Below the pieces are notes generated by a model. The model searched no databases. It was not told the DNA's origin and saw only the letters and a list, made by a program, of their open reading frames with translations. This document shows positions 35,901 to 45,794 of a DNA stretch of 64,000 nt, piece after piece (position 1 is the first letter of the stretch; each line of letters begins with the position of its first letter). The DNA is from Saccharicrinis sp963677655 (lineage in GTDB: Bacteria > Bacteroidota > Bacteroidia > Bacteroidales > Marinilabiliaceae), in assembly GCA_963677655.1 (NCBI GenBank), contig OY782088.1; one strand, 5' to 3'. The position numbers were made by a program, and so were the translations under genes.

Positions 35901-37607
35901 CTATTCGTAACCTGGATTTTGTTTCCATTCAGCATCTTTATTTAGTTGAATTTCACTTAATGGAATAGGAAGTAATAAAATATGATCGTCTAATCCTGAT
36001 ATTGCACCATGAATTGTCACATCGGTATTTAGTTGCGCACGCTCAATTAGAGTACCTGTGCGCACAAGTGTCATACGACGGTTTTCTTCTGCAAACAATT
36101 CGCGAGCTCTCTCATCCAAAATAAAATCAAGATCAATTTCCGATGAACTTACCTTACCAAGTTCTGCATTACCACTCTCTTCTCTTGATGTTTTAAATGC
36201 ACGATCGCGTAATACATTGATATCATTTGCTGCACCAGAAGTATTACCCTGATCTAAACGAGCCTCTGCACGTAATAGATATGTTTCACCTAAACGCATC
36301 ATTGGGAAATCTTTAATACAAGTCCATCCCCAAGTATCATCAGGATCAAAAGAATCCCATTTTCTTGTATATGGGAACATCGAGGAAATTGAATCACCTT
36401 TTGCAAGAACAACAGGATCTCCGGTTTTAACATCTTTTGTTGTTACAGCATCCGGCGAATCAGCAGCTACACGAAAACCATCAGCATCAATTCCAATTGT
36501 AGCTGAATAATCAGGAGCATTATAATAGAAATGACGAGTAATATTATTTTCTGAATTACGAATATCTCCATCTTCATACAAATGATATTTCACCCAATTA
36601 CTGGTGACCATACGTCCATTTCCACGACCTCCATAATTAGTAATATATTGGTTTTCTTCATCACTCCAAACAGCATAAGCCATACCTGGAACCGTGTGAT
36701 ATCCAGGAACCCATACACGACGATGTTGAGGTGCATTTGTAAATCCTCCAGATACATTTTTAGTATACTCTAATTCAAAAGTCCATATGGCTTCAGTATT
36801 TCCTTGAGAACGACGTTGATTTCCATATTTAAACATATCGCTATAATAATCACCTTCTTTATCTGTCAAGACACCATAACGATCCTTAATAAGTGAAAAA
36901 TCCCCACTTTCGATAATATCAGTTAATACAGTTTCTGCTTTTGCAGGTTCTCCAATACGTAAATAAACCTCACCTAAACATTGCATTGCCATATGTTTAT
37001 TAGCTCTACTTTCTGATACAGCATCATCAATACCTGGAAGATATTGAGCAGCATATACTAAATCTTCTACTATTTGAGCATTTACTTCATCCACAGGGGT
37101 TCGAACATAATCTGTACGAGCAGTAGATGTTGCTTCCGTTAAAAGAGGTACTGCTCCATATAAAGTAACCAAATGATTGTACATATATGCTCTAAAGAAT
37201 CTAGCTTCTCCAATCTTTTCTGGATCTCCATCTTCGCCGATTGCTGCTAGTGCGTTGTTAGCATTATTAATTACAAGGTAGCATTGTGACCACATATAAC
37301 TAACAGCTCCATTTTCAGGAGTTAATTCATCATATTTAAAAAATGGAATTTCTACACCTTCAACCCCTCCTGGAGAGAATACATCTGTTCCTACCTGCCA
37401 ACAGCTTAACCATCCCTGACGATTACTCCATGTCCATAATTGTCCAAAACGATAATGCAAACCTTTCAATAGAGCTTCAATACCATCATCATCATTTAAT
37501 GTTTCTGCTGCATAAGATGAATACGGTGTTTCATCCAAAAAATCCTCACTACACGATATAGTAGTTAAAGTTATTATCAGTATATATAATAATTTTTTCA
37601 TTTTCAA
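35901..37607 (-). CDS. SusD/RagB family surface glycan-binding lipoprotein
   Basis: A 568-residue lipoprotein (lipobox TTISC, Cys19), then DFLDETPYSS near the mature N-terminus, the helical TPR-like SusD core (MYNHLVTLYGAVPLLTEATS; QIVEDLVYAAQYLP; HMAMQCLGEVYLRIGEPAKA) and the C-terminal DLDFILDERARELFAEENRRM / WKQNPGYE hallmarks. It forms the lid over the SusC pore and captures oligosaccharides at the surface. It begins 13 bases after the SusC stop. No further surface glycan-binding protein gene follows it, unlike many PULs. Confidence 0.96.
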   Translation of the reverse strand: MKMKKLLYILIITLTTISCSEDFLDETPYSSYAAETLNDDDGIEALLKGLHYRFGQLWTWSNRQGWLSCWQVGTDVFSPGGVEGVEIPFFKYDELTPENGAVSYMWSQCYLVINNANNALAAIGEDGDPEKIGEARFFRAYMYNHLVTLYGAVPLLTEATSTARTDYVRTPVDEVNAQIVEDLVYAAQYLPGIDDAVSESRANKHMAMQCLGEVYLRIGEPAKAETVLTDIIESGDFSLIKDRYGVLTDKEGDYYSDMFKYGNQRRSQGNTEAIWTFELEYTKNVSGGFTNAPQHRRVWVPGYHTVPGMAYAVWSDEENQYITNYGGRGNGRMVTSNWVKYHLYEDGDIRNSENNITRHFYYNAPDYSATIGIDADGFRVAADSPDAVTTKDVKTGDPVVLAKGDSISSMFPYTRKWDSFDPDDTWGWTCIKDFPMMRLGETYLLRAEARLDQGNTSGAANDINVLRDRAFKTSREESGNAELGKVSSSEIDLDFILDERARELFAEENRRMTLVRTGTLIERAQLNTDVTIHGAISGLDDHILLLPIPLSEIQLNKDAEWKQNPGYE

Positions 37608-37620
37608 TACATTTAGGCGA

Positions 37621-40600
37621 TTATAAAGTTAGGTTAACTCCAAAAACAATTGTTTTCACACTTGGATAGTTAATGTCCCAGTTATCTGAACCTCTTGTGA
37701 TTTCTCTTTCTTCAGGGTCCCAACCAATCCAATCTGTAAATGTGTAAAGATTACGACCACTTAAATATATACTTAGTGCATCAACCCCTACTTTTTTAAG
37801 TAATTGTTTTGAAAAATTATAATTCAACGTTATATCCTTAATTCTTGTATAATTGTTTTTATAATAAAATCCATAACCATGTTTGTTCGAATTATTGCTT
37901 AATGATCTCCATGTATTACTCTGGTTTTCAGGAGTCCAATAACCAATTTCAGCAAAACTATTTCTACGTTGTAACTCATCAGCAGCCATACCTATATGAG
38001 CATTACTTTTCATTGCTCCTTGAACTGTTTGAATGAAAATATTTAACGATAAATTTTTATAAGTAAATGTATTTGTTAAACCTCCGGTCCATTTTGGAGA
38101 TTTTTGTCCAATAATATGACGGTCATTATCATCAATTTCTCCACTATTATCTATATCTGCAAGTTTTAAATCTCCTGCATCTGCAACTGGATCCCAATTT
38201 TCTTGTGTACCTGCATTAATATCTGCTTCCTGCCAAATCCCTACCTGATCATAATCACGAACAGCATCTATTGCTTCACCAAGATACCAACCATTACCTA
38301 AATCATCCTCTCCATCACCATATAGTTCAACGATTTCTGATTTATTTGCAGTAAACACAACAGTACTACTCCATTTAAAATCAGTTTTTACCATATTTAC
38401 AGAGTTCAGAGTAAGCTCAATACCTTTACCTTCTGTTTTTCCGATATTTGATATAACATTTTCGAATCCTGAAGCTGCAGGTAAGTTTCTTTCAAGTAAT
38501 AAATCTGTATTATTTGTTTTATAAACATCAATAGTACCGTTGATTCTGTTATTTAATAATCCAAAGTCAATACCAATATTTAAACTTTCTTTTTTTTCCC
38601 AACTTAAATCAGAGTTTCCTAATTGACTTGCTACCATTGCAATATTAGTTGATCCTGCCATTGCAATCTGTACATCTGAAGTAGTTGTAAATGTTTTATA
38701 AGGATTTAAAGCTTCATTACCAGATGTACCATATGACAGTCTTAATTTTAAATTATTTATTGCATCAAGACCTTCGAAGAAACTCTCTCTGCTAATATTC
38801 CACCCTAAAGCCACAGAAGGAAAAGTACCATATTTTTTACCATCTGCAAATACTGAAGAACCATCGCGACGTACAGTAGCTGTGAATAAGTAACGACTAT
38901 CATAAGAATAGTTTAAACGTCCCATTTGAGAATTAGCAGCGTAACGATCTGTAAAAGATGTTACAGAAGAACTTGAACCGGCCTGCATTCTATTCCACTC
39001 TAATTCATCATTTACAAAACCTGTTGCAATAGCTCTGTTTTCAGTATACATCCTCTCTTGAGCTGAATACACACCTGTTAAATCAAAATGGTGCTTTGCA
39101 AAATCACGTGAATACTTTAAAATATTTTCAATTGTATAAGCCTGCGTTTCATAGTGATGTATTGTTGCGGTACCAAGTTGATCATTTACAGATGCACCTG
39201 TATAAGAACTATTTCTAATTGGTTTATAGGAGAATCCAGCATTCAGTTCATATGATAAACCCTCTAATTTTTTTGTCATCTTACCAAAATCAAGATCTGC
39301 AAATCCATTTAAATTAATATTATATTGACGACGTTCAGGATCTGTTGTTGTTGGTAATAATGGGTTTGCCCACAATGTTTCACTATACATTGGATAAATA
39401 GTATACGAACCATCTTCATCATACATTCTACCGTAAGGGCTCATTGCCTCAGCATTTAATAAGTTTGCACGACCTCCATCCCTGTTATGATGAATAATAG
39501 CAGATGATGTACCTACTTTTAAATAACCTGTTACTTGAGCATCAATATTAGTACGAATAGAATAACGTTTATAGTTATAACCCTTGATAACTCCTTTTTG
39601 TCCCATATAATCAGCGGAAACATAATAATTTAGTTTTTCAGTTCCTCCTGAAATACTTACGTTATGATTTTGTTGAATTCCTGTTTGCGAAATTGCATCA
39701 ATCCAATCAATTGTATGCCCGTTTTCATAATTTTCAACTTCATACTCATATTTAACTGGTGCAGCATACAACGCAGATCCATTAATTCTATTACCTTCTG
39801 CATAACGAGCCAACAATTCATCAGTTGAACACATTTCAGGAACATGTGCATAATCATCTAAACCGATATAAGCAGAGTACCGTACTGTTGGAGTTTCTGT
39901 TTTACCTCGTTTAGTTGTAATTAATATTACTCCGTTAGCTCCGTTCATACCATAAATTGCTACAGCAGAAGCATCTTTTAACACCTCAATAGATTTAATA
40001 TCATTAGGGTTAATATCGTTCATGGATCCACCCATTTTGGTAATTGGCACACCATCTACAACTACATAAGGTTCTGTAGATGCAGTAAGAGAACCTCCTC
40101 CTCTAATCAACACAGAAGGAGCTTCTCCAGGGATTGAAGAAGTCTGACTAATATTCATACCAGATACGGCACCTTGAACAGCCTGCATAACATTAGTAAC
40201 AGGAATATTCTCCAATCGATCTGATGGAACAGAGGTTACAGATCCTGTAATATCTGATTTCTTTTGTGTACCATAACCCACTACTACTACCTCATCCATT
40301 CCAATTGCGTCATCTTCCATGATTACATTAATTGAGGTTTGTCCAGCCAAAATAATTTCTTGTGATTTCATTCCTACGAATGAAAAAATAATAGTAGCCT
40401 CCTGAGGAACATTACTTAATATGTAATTCCCTTCAAAATCAGTAATTGTACCTGTTGTTGTTCCTTTAACAAGAACTGATACTCCAGGGATAGCCTCTCC
40501 TGACGAATCTTTAACTTTTCCGGAAACACTAACTGTACTTTGAGCAAATGTGTTTATCGAAAAAAGCATAACCATTGCAGACAAGGTTAATACTGAAACA

Positions 40601-40665
40601 CATCTTTTTTTCCATGTGTCAAAATATTCCCTTAGATAATTAAAACTTGATAACTTTTTTTTCAT
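37621..40665 (-). CDS. SusC/RagA family TonB-dependent outer-membrane transporter
   Basis: A 1014-residue protein with an extended signal peptide (1-42, ending NTFAQ). Residues ~45-125 form the carboxypeptidase-D regulatory-like domain (VSGKVKDSSGEAIPGVSVLV). A TonB-box region (DEVVVVGYGTQKKSDITGSV) leads to the plug (~130-250: IRGGGSLTASTEPYVVVDGV, IKSIEVLKDASAVAIYGMNG) and the 22-strand barrel ending in IVFGVNLTL. It imports oligosaccharides across the outer membrane with SusD. No STN domain is seen, so it is unlikely to signal through an anti-sigma factor; the divergent hybrid two-component sensor is the expected regulator. Confidence 0.96.
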   Translation of the reverse strand: MKKKLSSFNYLREYFDTWKKRCVSVLTLSAMVMLFSINTFAQSTVSVSGKVKDSSGEAIPGVSVLVKGTTTGTITDFEGNYILSNVPQEATIIFSFVGMKSQEIILAGQTSINVIMEDDAIGMDEVVVVGYGTQKKSDITGSVTSVPSDRLENIPVTNVMQAVQGAVSGMNISQTSSIPGEAPSVLIRGGGSLTASTEPYVVVDGVPITKMGGSMNDINPNDIKSIEVLKDASAVAIYGMNGANGVILITTKRGKTETPTVRYSAYIGLDDYAHVPEMCSTDELLARYAEGNRINGSALYAAPVKYEYEVENYENGHTIDWIDAISQTGIQQNHNVSISGGTEKLNYYVSADYMGQKGVIKGYNYKRYSIRTNIDAQVTGYLKVGTSSAIIHHNRDGGRANLLNAEAMSPYGRMYDEDGSYTIYPMYSETLWANPLLPTTTDPERRQYNINLNGFADLDFGKMTKKLEGLSYELNAGFSYKPIRNSSYTGASVNDQLGTATIHHYETQAYTIENILKYSRDFAKHHFDLTGVYSAQERMYTENRAIATGFVNDELEWNRMQAGSSSSVTSFTDRYAANSQMGRLNYSYDSRYLFTATVRRDGSSVFADGKKYGTFPSVALGWNISRESFFEGLDAINNLKLRLSYGTSGNEALNPYKTFTTTSDVQIAMAGSTNIAMVASQLGNSDLSWEKKESLNIGIDFGLLNNRINGTIDVYKTNNTDLLLERNLPAASGFENVISNIGKTEGKGIELTLNSVNMVKTDFKWSSTVVFTANKSEIVELYGDGEDDLGNGWYLGEAIDAVRDYDQVGIWQEADINAGTQENWDPVADAGDLKLADIDNSGEIDDNDRHIIGQKSPKWTGGLTNTFTYKNLSLNIFIQTVQGAMKSNAHIGMAADELQRRNSFAEIGYWTPENQSNTWRSLSNNSNKHGYGFYYKNNYTRIKDITLNYNFSKQLLKKVGVDALSIYLSGRNLYTFTDWIGWDPEEREITRGSDNWDINYPSVKTIVFGVNLTL

Positions 40666-41115
40666 AGTTGATTTTTAGAAGATTAATCAATCATTTTAAA
40701 CTTTATAAATTTTGACCTACACAATCAGTAAATCATTTTATATACTTTTTAATATTCGTTAACACTACAAATATCTAGATCTTAAAACTATTTAAAGTTG
40801 AATGATCATTCCTAAAGGGAGAATAATTCACCTTACCCTTTAAACAAAGGGATTTAAAATATATATTGAATGATTTTTTATCTATATTGAATGATTTTTC
40901 ACCTAACAACAAGACTGTTTTTTTACATTTTTCACGGTATAAAATTGAAGAGGAACAGAAATTCTAAAAACTAACTTATTAAAGAATTATCTTAATTATC
41001 GTTAAATATTTAGCCAAACCCATTACTATTTTTATTTATTTTATTCATTCTTGAGTTTGATTTAAATCAAGGAATAGTACTATTATTTCACTAGAGACAT
41101 TCTTATTTAATAAAC
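40666..41115. other. Divergent regulatory spacer between SusC and the HTCS gene
   Basis: 450 bases, very AT-rich. It holds a 17-bp direct repeat of period 21 (40862-40899), a third related TTGAATGAT (40798-40806), and an inverted repeat ccctttaaacaaaggg (40836-40851). A near-match to the -7 motif (minus strand GATATTTG, complement of 40768-40775) lies about 100 bases before SusC. No gene. Confidence 0.75.
40862..40899 (-). promoter_or_regulatory. Candidate HTCS operator: 17-bp direct repeat, period 21
   Basis: TATATTGAATGATTTTT occurs at 40862-40878 and again, exactly, at 40883-40899. The 21-base period puts both copies on the same face of the helix, as expected for a dimer of an AraC-type regulator. 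It lies ~200 bases upstream of the SusC start, and the core TTGAATGAT recurs at 40798. Confidence 0.55.
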
Positions 41116-44100
41116 ATGAAGTTAAACCTTATACAATTACTCATTATATCCTGCATATCAACAATAACTGCACAAAATATACGAGTATATCAATTGCCTA
41201 TAATGGATCAATTACCTTCAAACTCTGTATTTCGACTATTTCAGGATAAAGAAGGTTATATGTGGTTTGGAACACAAGATGGTTTATGTAGATACGACGG
41301 GTATAAGATGAAAACCTTCCGATCTGATTTAAATAACTCGAAATTACTATCAAGTAATGAAATATTTGCCTTTGCTGAAGATTTTAATGGAAATATATGG
41401 ATTGGAACAAATGAAGGATTAAATATACTAAATAAACAAAGCTATACTATTAAACTGCATCCTGACTCTCTGTTAAAAAGTTGTATTATATATAGTATTG
41501 TAAACTCAAGCGATAGTACAATATGGGTAGGTTTTAATAATGGAATAAGAAGGTATAATCCTGATTACAGTTTAAAGTATGATTACTCACATTATTCAGA
41601 TTTATCAAACACATTACCTAACTCAAGTATAAATCAGATTTATGAAGATTCTTATCAAAATATTTGGATTTGCATGTGGAATAAAGGGCTTTATAAGTTT
41701 AATAAAGAATCTAACCAGTTTATTAAATACCCAAGCATAGGAGAATATGATAATCCTTTTAGAATATTTCAGGATTCAAATAATAACTATTGGATAGGAA
41801 CCTGGGAAGAAGGGATGTATTTATTTAATCCAAACTCGTTTTCAAAAGAAACTTACAAAAAAGTAAATCAATCAAGTAAGCAAAATGACCATAATAATTC
41901 ACGCTATTTTAGTTTTATACAAGATAATTACAGTCAATTTATATGGGCAATGTCATTATCCGGATTAAACACTTATAAATATAATAATATTGGGAATATA
42001 GAACCTGTAAATACTCGTAGCCTTTTTCAAAACACAAATAACATTTTTAGTGAAATTATAAAAGATAAAAACGGTAATTTATGGATTGGAGCTTTTAGTG
42101 AAGGTGTTTATAAAATTGACTTTAATAAACCAGTTATTGAAAATTTCCCTATACATCTTTTACAAGAAAAAAGTGATATAGCCCCTTCTTTTACAACTTT
42201 ATGTGAAGATAAAAGTGGAGATATCTGGATAAATCAAAACAGGTTAGGGCTATTTATATACAATCCTGCAAAAAATAACATTACATATTATAACGAAATC
42301 AAAGAATTAAAAAATATTGAAGATCTAAAAGCCATTTCATATATGAGTTACATTTCCGGACTTGATGAAGTGTGGATTACCAATAACAGTAACACAAAGA
42401 TTACCAAAATCAAAAAAGAAGGGAGCAACATTAAATATGTAAAAGATTTAAATCTAAGTAGCGTAACAGACAACTCAGGAATAGCAACATTATTATTTGA
42501 AGACAATCAATCAAATGTATGGATAGCAAGTGACAGAGCTCTTTTTATTCAATTATATGGCAGTAACAAAATTAATCTGGTAAAAAAAGCCTTAGGTTCA
42601 ATTAATTCTATCAGTCAGGACAATAATAATACTTTATGGTTAAGCACTGAGAATAATGGTATATATAAAATCAATATTCCTCAGGATTTAGATGAAAGTA
42701 AAATAAGTAATCTTACTATTGATAATATTAAAAACAATGTATTAAAAAATCATATTCAATCATTAATTGCAGACCTTAGCGGTACTGTTTGGATTGGCAA
42801 GAAAGATGGTAGTTTGATTGCATACAATACTACAAACAAAACATTTATAAATAAAACATTCGACTGTGGATTAAAGGGAGAAGCAATTCTTGATATTATA
42901 GCAGATAAATACAACAACATTTGGATCACTACATATAAAAAAGTAATAGAATATAATCCTAAAAACAATGCTTCTATTTCGTATTCGGCATTAGATGGAA
43001 TGCAAATAAACTCACATCTAATAAATTCTTTATTTAAAACTAAAGATTCGAAGTATATATATATTGGAGGTAACAGAGGGTACTCGCGATTTAGTCCTTC
43101 TGAACATTTACTTGCACCACCTGTAAAAACGGAAGTGAAAATTACAGATATAAAAATTCAGAATGAATCTATCCTTATTCCCGGAAAAATTAAAATATAT
43201 AATAAAGCAGAAAACACTCTGACACTTTCTCCAACAGATAAAAACATTGAATTATATTTTTCGGCATTAGACTATTGCAATCCTGATAAAATCAGATATG
43301 CCTATAAGTTGGATGGTATTGATGATGACTGGGTGTATGTTAAGGAAGACCGACAATTCGCAGTTTACAGTCAATTGAATAAAGGGAAGTATAAATTTAT
43401 GGTAAAGGCTTCTGATGCACATAATCTATGGAGTGACCATATTACTACGCTTAACATTATCAGAGAACCTGCAATCTACGAAACAACTATTGCTTATGTA
43501 TTTTATATCATAGTAATTGCTATAGCTGTCTCTATTCTTATTTATATAATGATGAACAGAGTTAAGCTTAAGAATAAAATTAAAATGGCCCAGTTTGAGA
43601 AAAATAAAACTGAAGAGCTAACTCAAACGAAGTTAAAATACTTTACTAATATATCCCATGATTTATTAACTCCACTCACTATAATATCATGCCTAATTGA
43701 TGACGTGGAAACAACTCTACCTAAAAAAATATCACAGTTCTCTTTAATGAGGTCAAATGTTGGCAGATTAAAAAGATTACTTCAACAAATTCTTGATTTT
43801 AGACGCGTTGAAAATGGCAAGATGCAGCTTAATATCACAAATTCAGATATTGCTTCATTTATTAATGATATCTGCTACAATCATTTTCTACCTATTTTTA
43901 ATAAAAAGCAAATCAATTTTTCATTTCATTCTAATCAAAAGGAAATTAAGGCTTATTTTGATGCAGATAAGATTGATAAAGTTCTTTTCAATTTACTCTC
44001 TAATGCCTTTAAATATACTCCTGAAAACGGAGAAATCTCAATTTCATTGGAAACCTATACTGAAAATGAACATGAATACCTTACTATTAATGTTAGTGAT

Positions 44101-45201
44101 ACAGGAATTGGTATTAACCCAGAGGATATTGAAAATATATTTACACGTTTTTATACAAATAAAACAGTGAAAGCCAGTGACACTCATGGTATAGGCTTAT
44201 CATTAAGTAAAGATTTAATAGAACTCCATCATGGTTGGATATCTGTTGACAGCAAAATTAAAGAGGGTACTACTTTTACTATTCATATTCCTATTGATAA
44301 AGATAGTTATTCTTCCAACGAAATATCTACCTATAATACACTTGGCATTAATGAAGAATCAGATACCAATATTGACGTTATTGAAATCAACGATAGCGAT
44401 ATAGTAAAAAAACAAACATCTGAAAAATTGTCAAATGTGAAGATACTTTTGGTAGATGATAATCTGGATTTATTGGAATTGATGAAACAAATTTTATCAA
44501 GAACATATCACATTTTAACTGCCACTAACGGAATTGAAGCATTAGAAAAAGTAAAATCTACAGATATTGACATCATAGTTAGTGATGTTATGATGCCAGA
44601 GATGGATGGTATAGAGCTTTGTAAAACACTTAAAGGAGATCTGGAAACAAGCCACATAGCTGTTATATTATTAACTGCAAAAAACAGTATTAATGACCGT
44701 ATAGAATGTTATAATGCTGGAGCTGACGCCTATATTTCTAAACCTTTTGAAATGGCCGTATTAAATGCCAGAATTCATAATTTCATTTCGCACAAAAAGA
44801 GTAAACAAGAAGAATTTAAATCAAATGTAGAACTAACAATTTCATCATTAGAAAACCATTCTATGGATGAACAGTTTTTAAATAATGCCATCGAAATTAT
44901 TGAAAAATATTTATCCGAAGCGGACTTTGATATCAATACTTTTGCAGACGAGTTAAATTTATCCAAATCCTCACTTTATAGAAAAATTAAAACAATAACA
45001 GGTTTATCACCTATCGAGTTTATTAGAAATATCAAGTTAAAACATGCTTCTGTTATGCTAAAAAATAGCACGACCTCCATTGCAGAAGTAGCTTATGCTG
45101 TTGGGTTTTCTGATCCAAAATATTTTTCATCTTGTTTTAAAGCAGAATTCAATATTACACCTAGTGAGTTTCAGAAGAATCAAAAGAATGACAAAATTTA
45201 A
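41116..45201 (+). CDS. Hybrid two-component system sensor/regulator (HTCS)
   Basis: A 1361-residue protein joining sensor kinase and regulator. Signal peptide 1-19; periplasmic Reg_prop propeller repeats (~25-690, such as DKEGYMWFGTQDGLCRYDG and DFNGNIWIGTNEGLNIL); Y_Y_Y domain (~695-785); membrane helix ~790-812; HisKA with His848 in YFTNISHDLLTPLT; HATPase (SDTGIGINPEDIENIF, THGIGLSLS); receiver (~1109-1225) with phospho-acceptor Asp1157 (IIVSDVMMPEMDG) and Lys in ISKPFEM; C-terminal AraC helix-turn-helix pair (LSKSSLYRKIK; SIAEVAYAVGFSDPKYFSSC). It should sense an oligosaccharide in the periplasm and activate the divergent SusCD and enzyme genes. No key residue is missing. Confidence 0.96.
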   Translation: MKLNLIQLLIISCISTITAQNIRVYQLPIMDQLPSNSVFRLFQDKEGYMWFGTQDGLCRYDGYKMKTFRSDLNNSKLLSSNEIFAFAEDFNGNIWIGTNEGLNILNKQSYTIKLHPDSLLKSCIIYSIVNSSDSTIWVGFNNGIRRYNPDYSLKYDYSHYSDLSNTLPNSSINQIYEDSYQNIWICMWNKGLYKFNKESNQFIKYPSIGEYDNPFRIFQDSNNNYWIGTWEEGMYLFNPNSFSKETYKKVNQSSKQNDHNNSRYFSFIQDNYSQFIWAMSLSGLNTYKYNNIGNIEPVNTRSLFQNTNNIFSEIIKDKNGNLWIGAFSEGVYKIDFNKPVIENFPIHLLQEKSDIAPSFTTLCEDKSGDIWINQNRLGLFIYNPAKNNITYYNEIKELKNIEDLKAISYMSYISGLDEVWITNNSNTKITKIKKEGSNIKYVKDLNLSSVTDNSGIATLLFEDNQSNVWIASDRALFIQLYGSNKINLVKKALGSINSISQDNNNTLWLSTENNGIYKINIPQDLDESKISNLTIDNIKNNVLKNHIQSLIADLSGTVWIGKKDGSLIAYNTTNKTFINKTFDCGLKGEAILDIIADKYNNIWITTYKKVIEYNPKNNASISYSALDGMQINSHLINSLFKTKDSKYIYIGGNRGYSRFSPSEHLLAPPVKTEVKITDIKIQNESILIPGKIKIYNKAENTLTLSPTDKNIELYFSALDYCNPDKIRYAYKLDGIDDDWVYVKEDRQFAVYSQLNKGKYKFMVKASDAHNLWSDHITTLNIIREPAIYETTIAYVFYIIVIAIAVSILIYIMMNRVKLKNKIKMAQFEKNKTEELTQTKLKYFTNISHDLLTPLTIISCLIDDVETTLPKKISQFSLMRSNVGRLKRLLQQILDFRRVENGKMQLNITNSDIASFINDICYNHFLPIFNKKQINFSFHSNQKEIKAYFDADKIDKVLFNLLSNAFKYTPENGEISISLETYTENEHEYLTINVSDTGIGINPEDIENIFTRFYTNKTVKASDTHGIGLSLSKDLIELHHGWISVDSKIKEGTTFTIHIPIDKDSYSSNEISTYNTLGINEESDTNIDVIEINDSDIVKKQTSEKLSNVKILLVDDNLDLLELMKQILSRTYHILTATNGIEALEKVKSTDIDIIVSDVMMPEMDGIELCKTLKGDLETSHIAVILLTAKNSINDRIECYNAGADAYISKPFEMAVLNARIHNFISHKKSKQEEFKSNVELTISSLENHSMDEQFLNNAIEIIEKYLSEADFDINTFADELNLSKSSLYRKIKTITGLSPIEFIRNIKLKHASVMLKNSTTSIAEVAYAVGFSDPKYFSSCFKAEFNITPSEFQKNQKNDKI

Positions 45202-45794
45202 ATACCCCTCTCAATCTGATGAAATGAACTACGCTTTATACACATATTTCATTATCAATTCCCTGCATCATAAGGCTGAAGGCCTTATACATTAAAGCTT
45301 GGGGCATCGCCCCAAGTGATTTAGTGCCTAGTAAATTCAGGCTGTAAGTCTGATATATTTAATATTTGTTTCAGACTTACAGCCTGAGATTTACATGATG
45401 ACTAATACAAGGGGCGATGCCCTCTTGCTATGATATATAAGGCCTTCAGCCTTTTGTAGTTTAATTTCAACCTATCATACTGAATTTTTATGTATAAAAA
45501 GTAGCCCAAATGGGGAGAAGCTGATTCTCAGCGTAGATATAAGAATTATTCTTTTAAAACGAACTCTGCGTCATGGCTCCTTCTCCTTATAGGAGAAGGC
45601 TGGGATGAGGTATTTTAAAGAGTAAAAATGGTTTATAATTACAAAACTTCTAATTCCTAATTTCCCCTTTCTGTCGATAAATCTTTATAGTTTGTCGAAT
45701 ATTTATATAAAGTACTAGATATTAAACCAAAAAGCTTTTTCTTTGGAATAAATTTTGTCAAAAATCGATAAAATTAATTTTAAAAACTACATTA
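45202..45794. other. Spacer with composite palindrome copy B and a second palindrome
   Basis: 593 bases without a plausible gene. Holds composite palindrome copy B (45271-45456) and a further hairpin ccttctcc (45579-45586) with ggagaagg (45592-45599), set in tcatggctccttctcc ... ctgggatgagg, a phrase like other Bacteroidota intergenic repeats. AT-rich DNA before 45795 should contain the protease promoter. Confidence 0.8.
45271..45456 (+). repeat. Composite palindromic intergenic repeat, copy B (short form, 186 bp)
   Basis: Blocks in order: aaggctgaaggcctt, cttggggcatcgccccaag, tcaggctgtaagtctga, tcagacttacagcctga, acaaggggcgatgcc, aaggccttcagcctt. The block order matches copies A and C, but the conserved outer flanks of A and C are missing. 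The central pair tcaggctgtaagtctga / tcagacttacagcctga is perfectly complementary. Confidence 0.88.
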
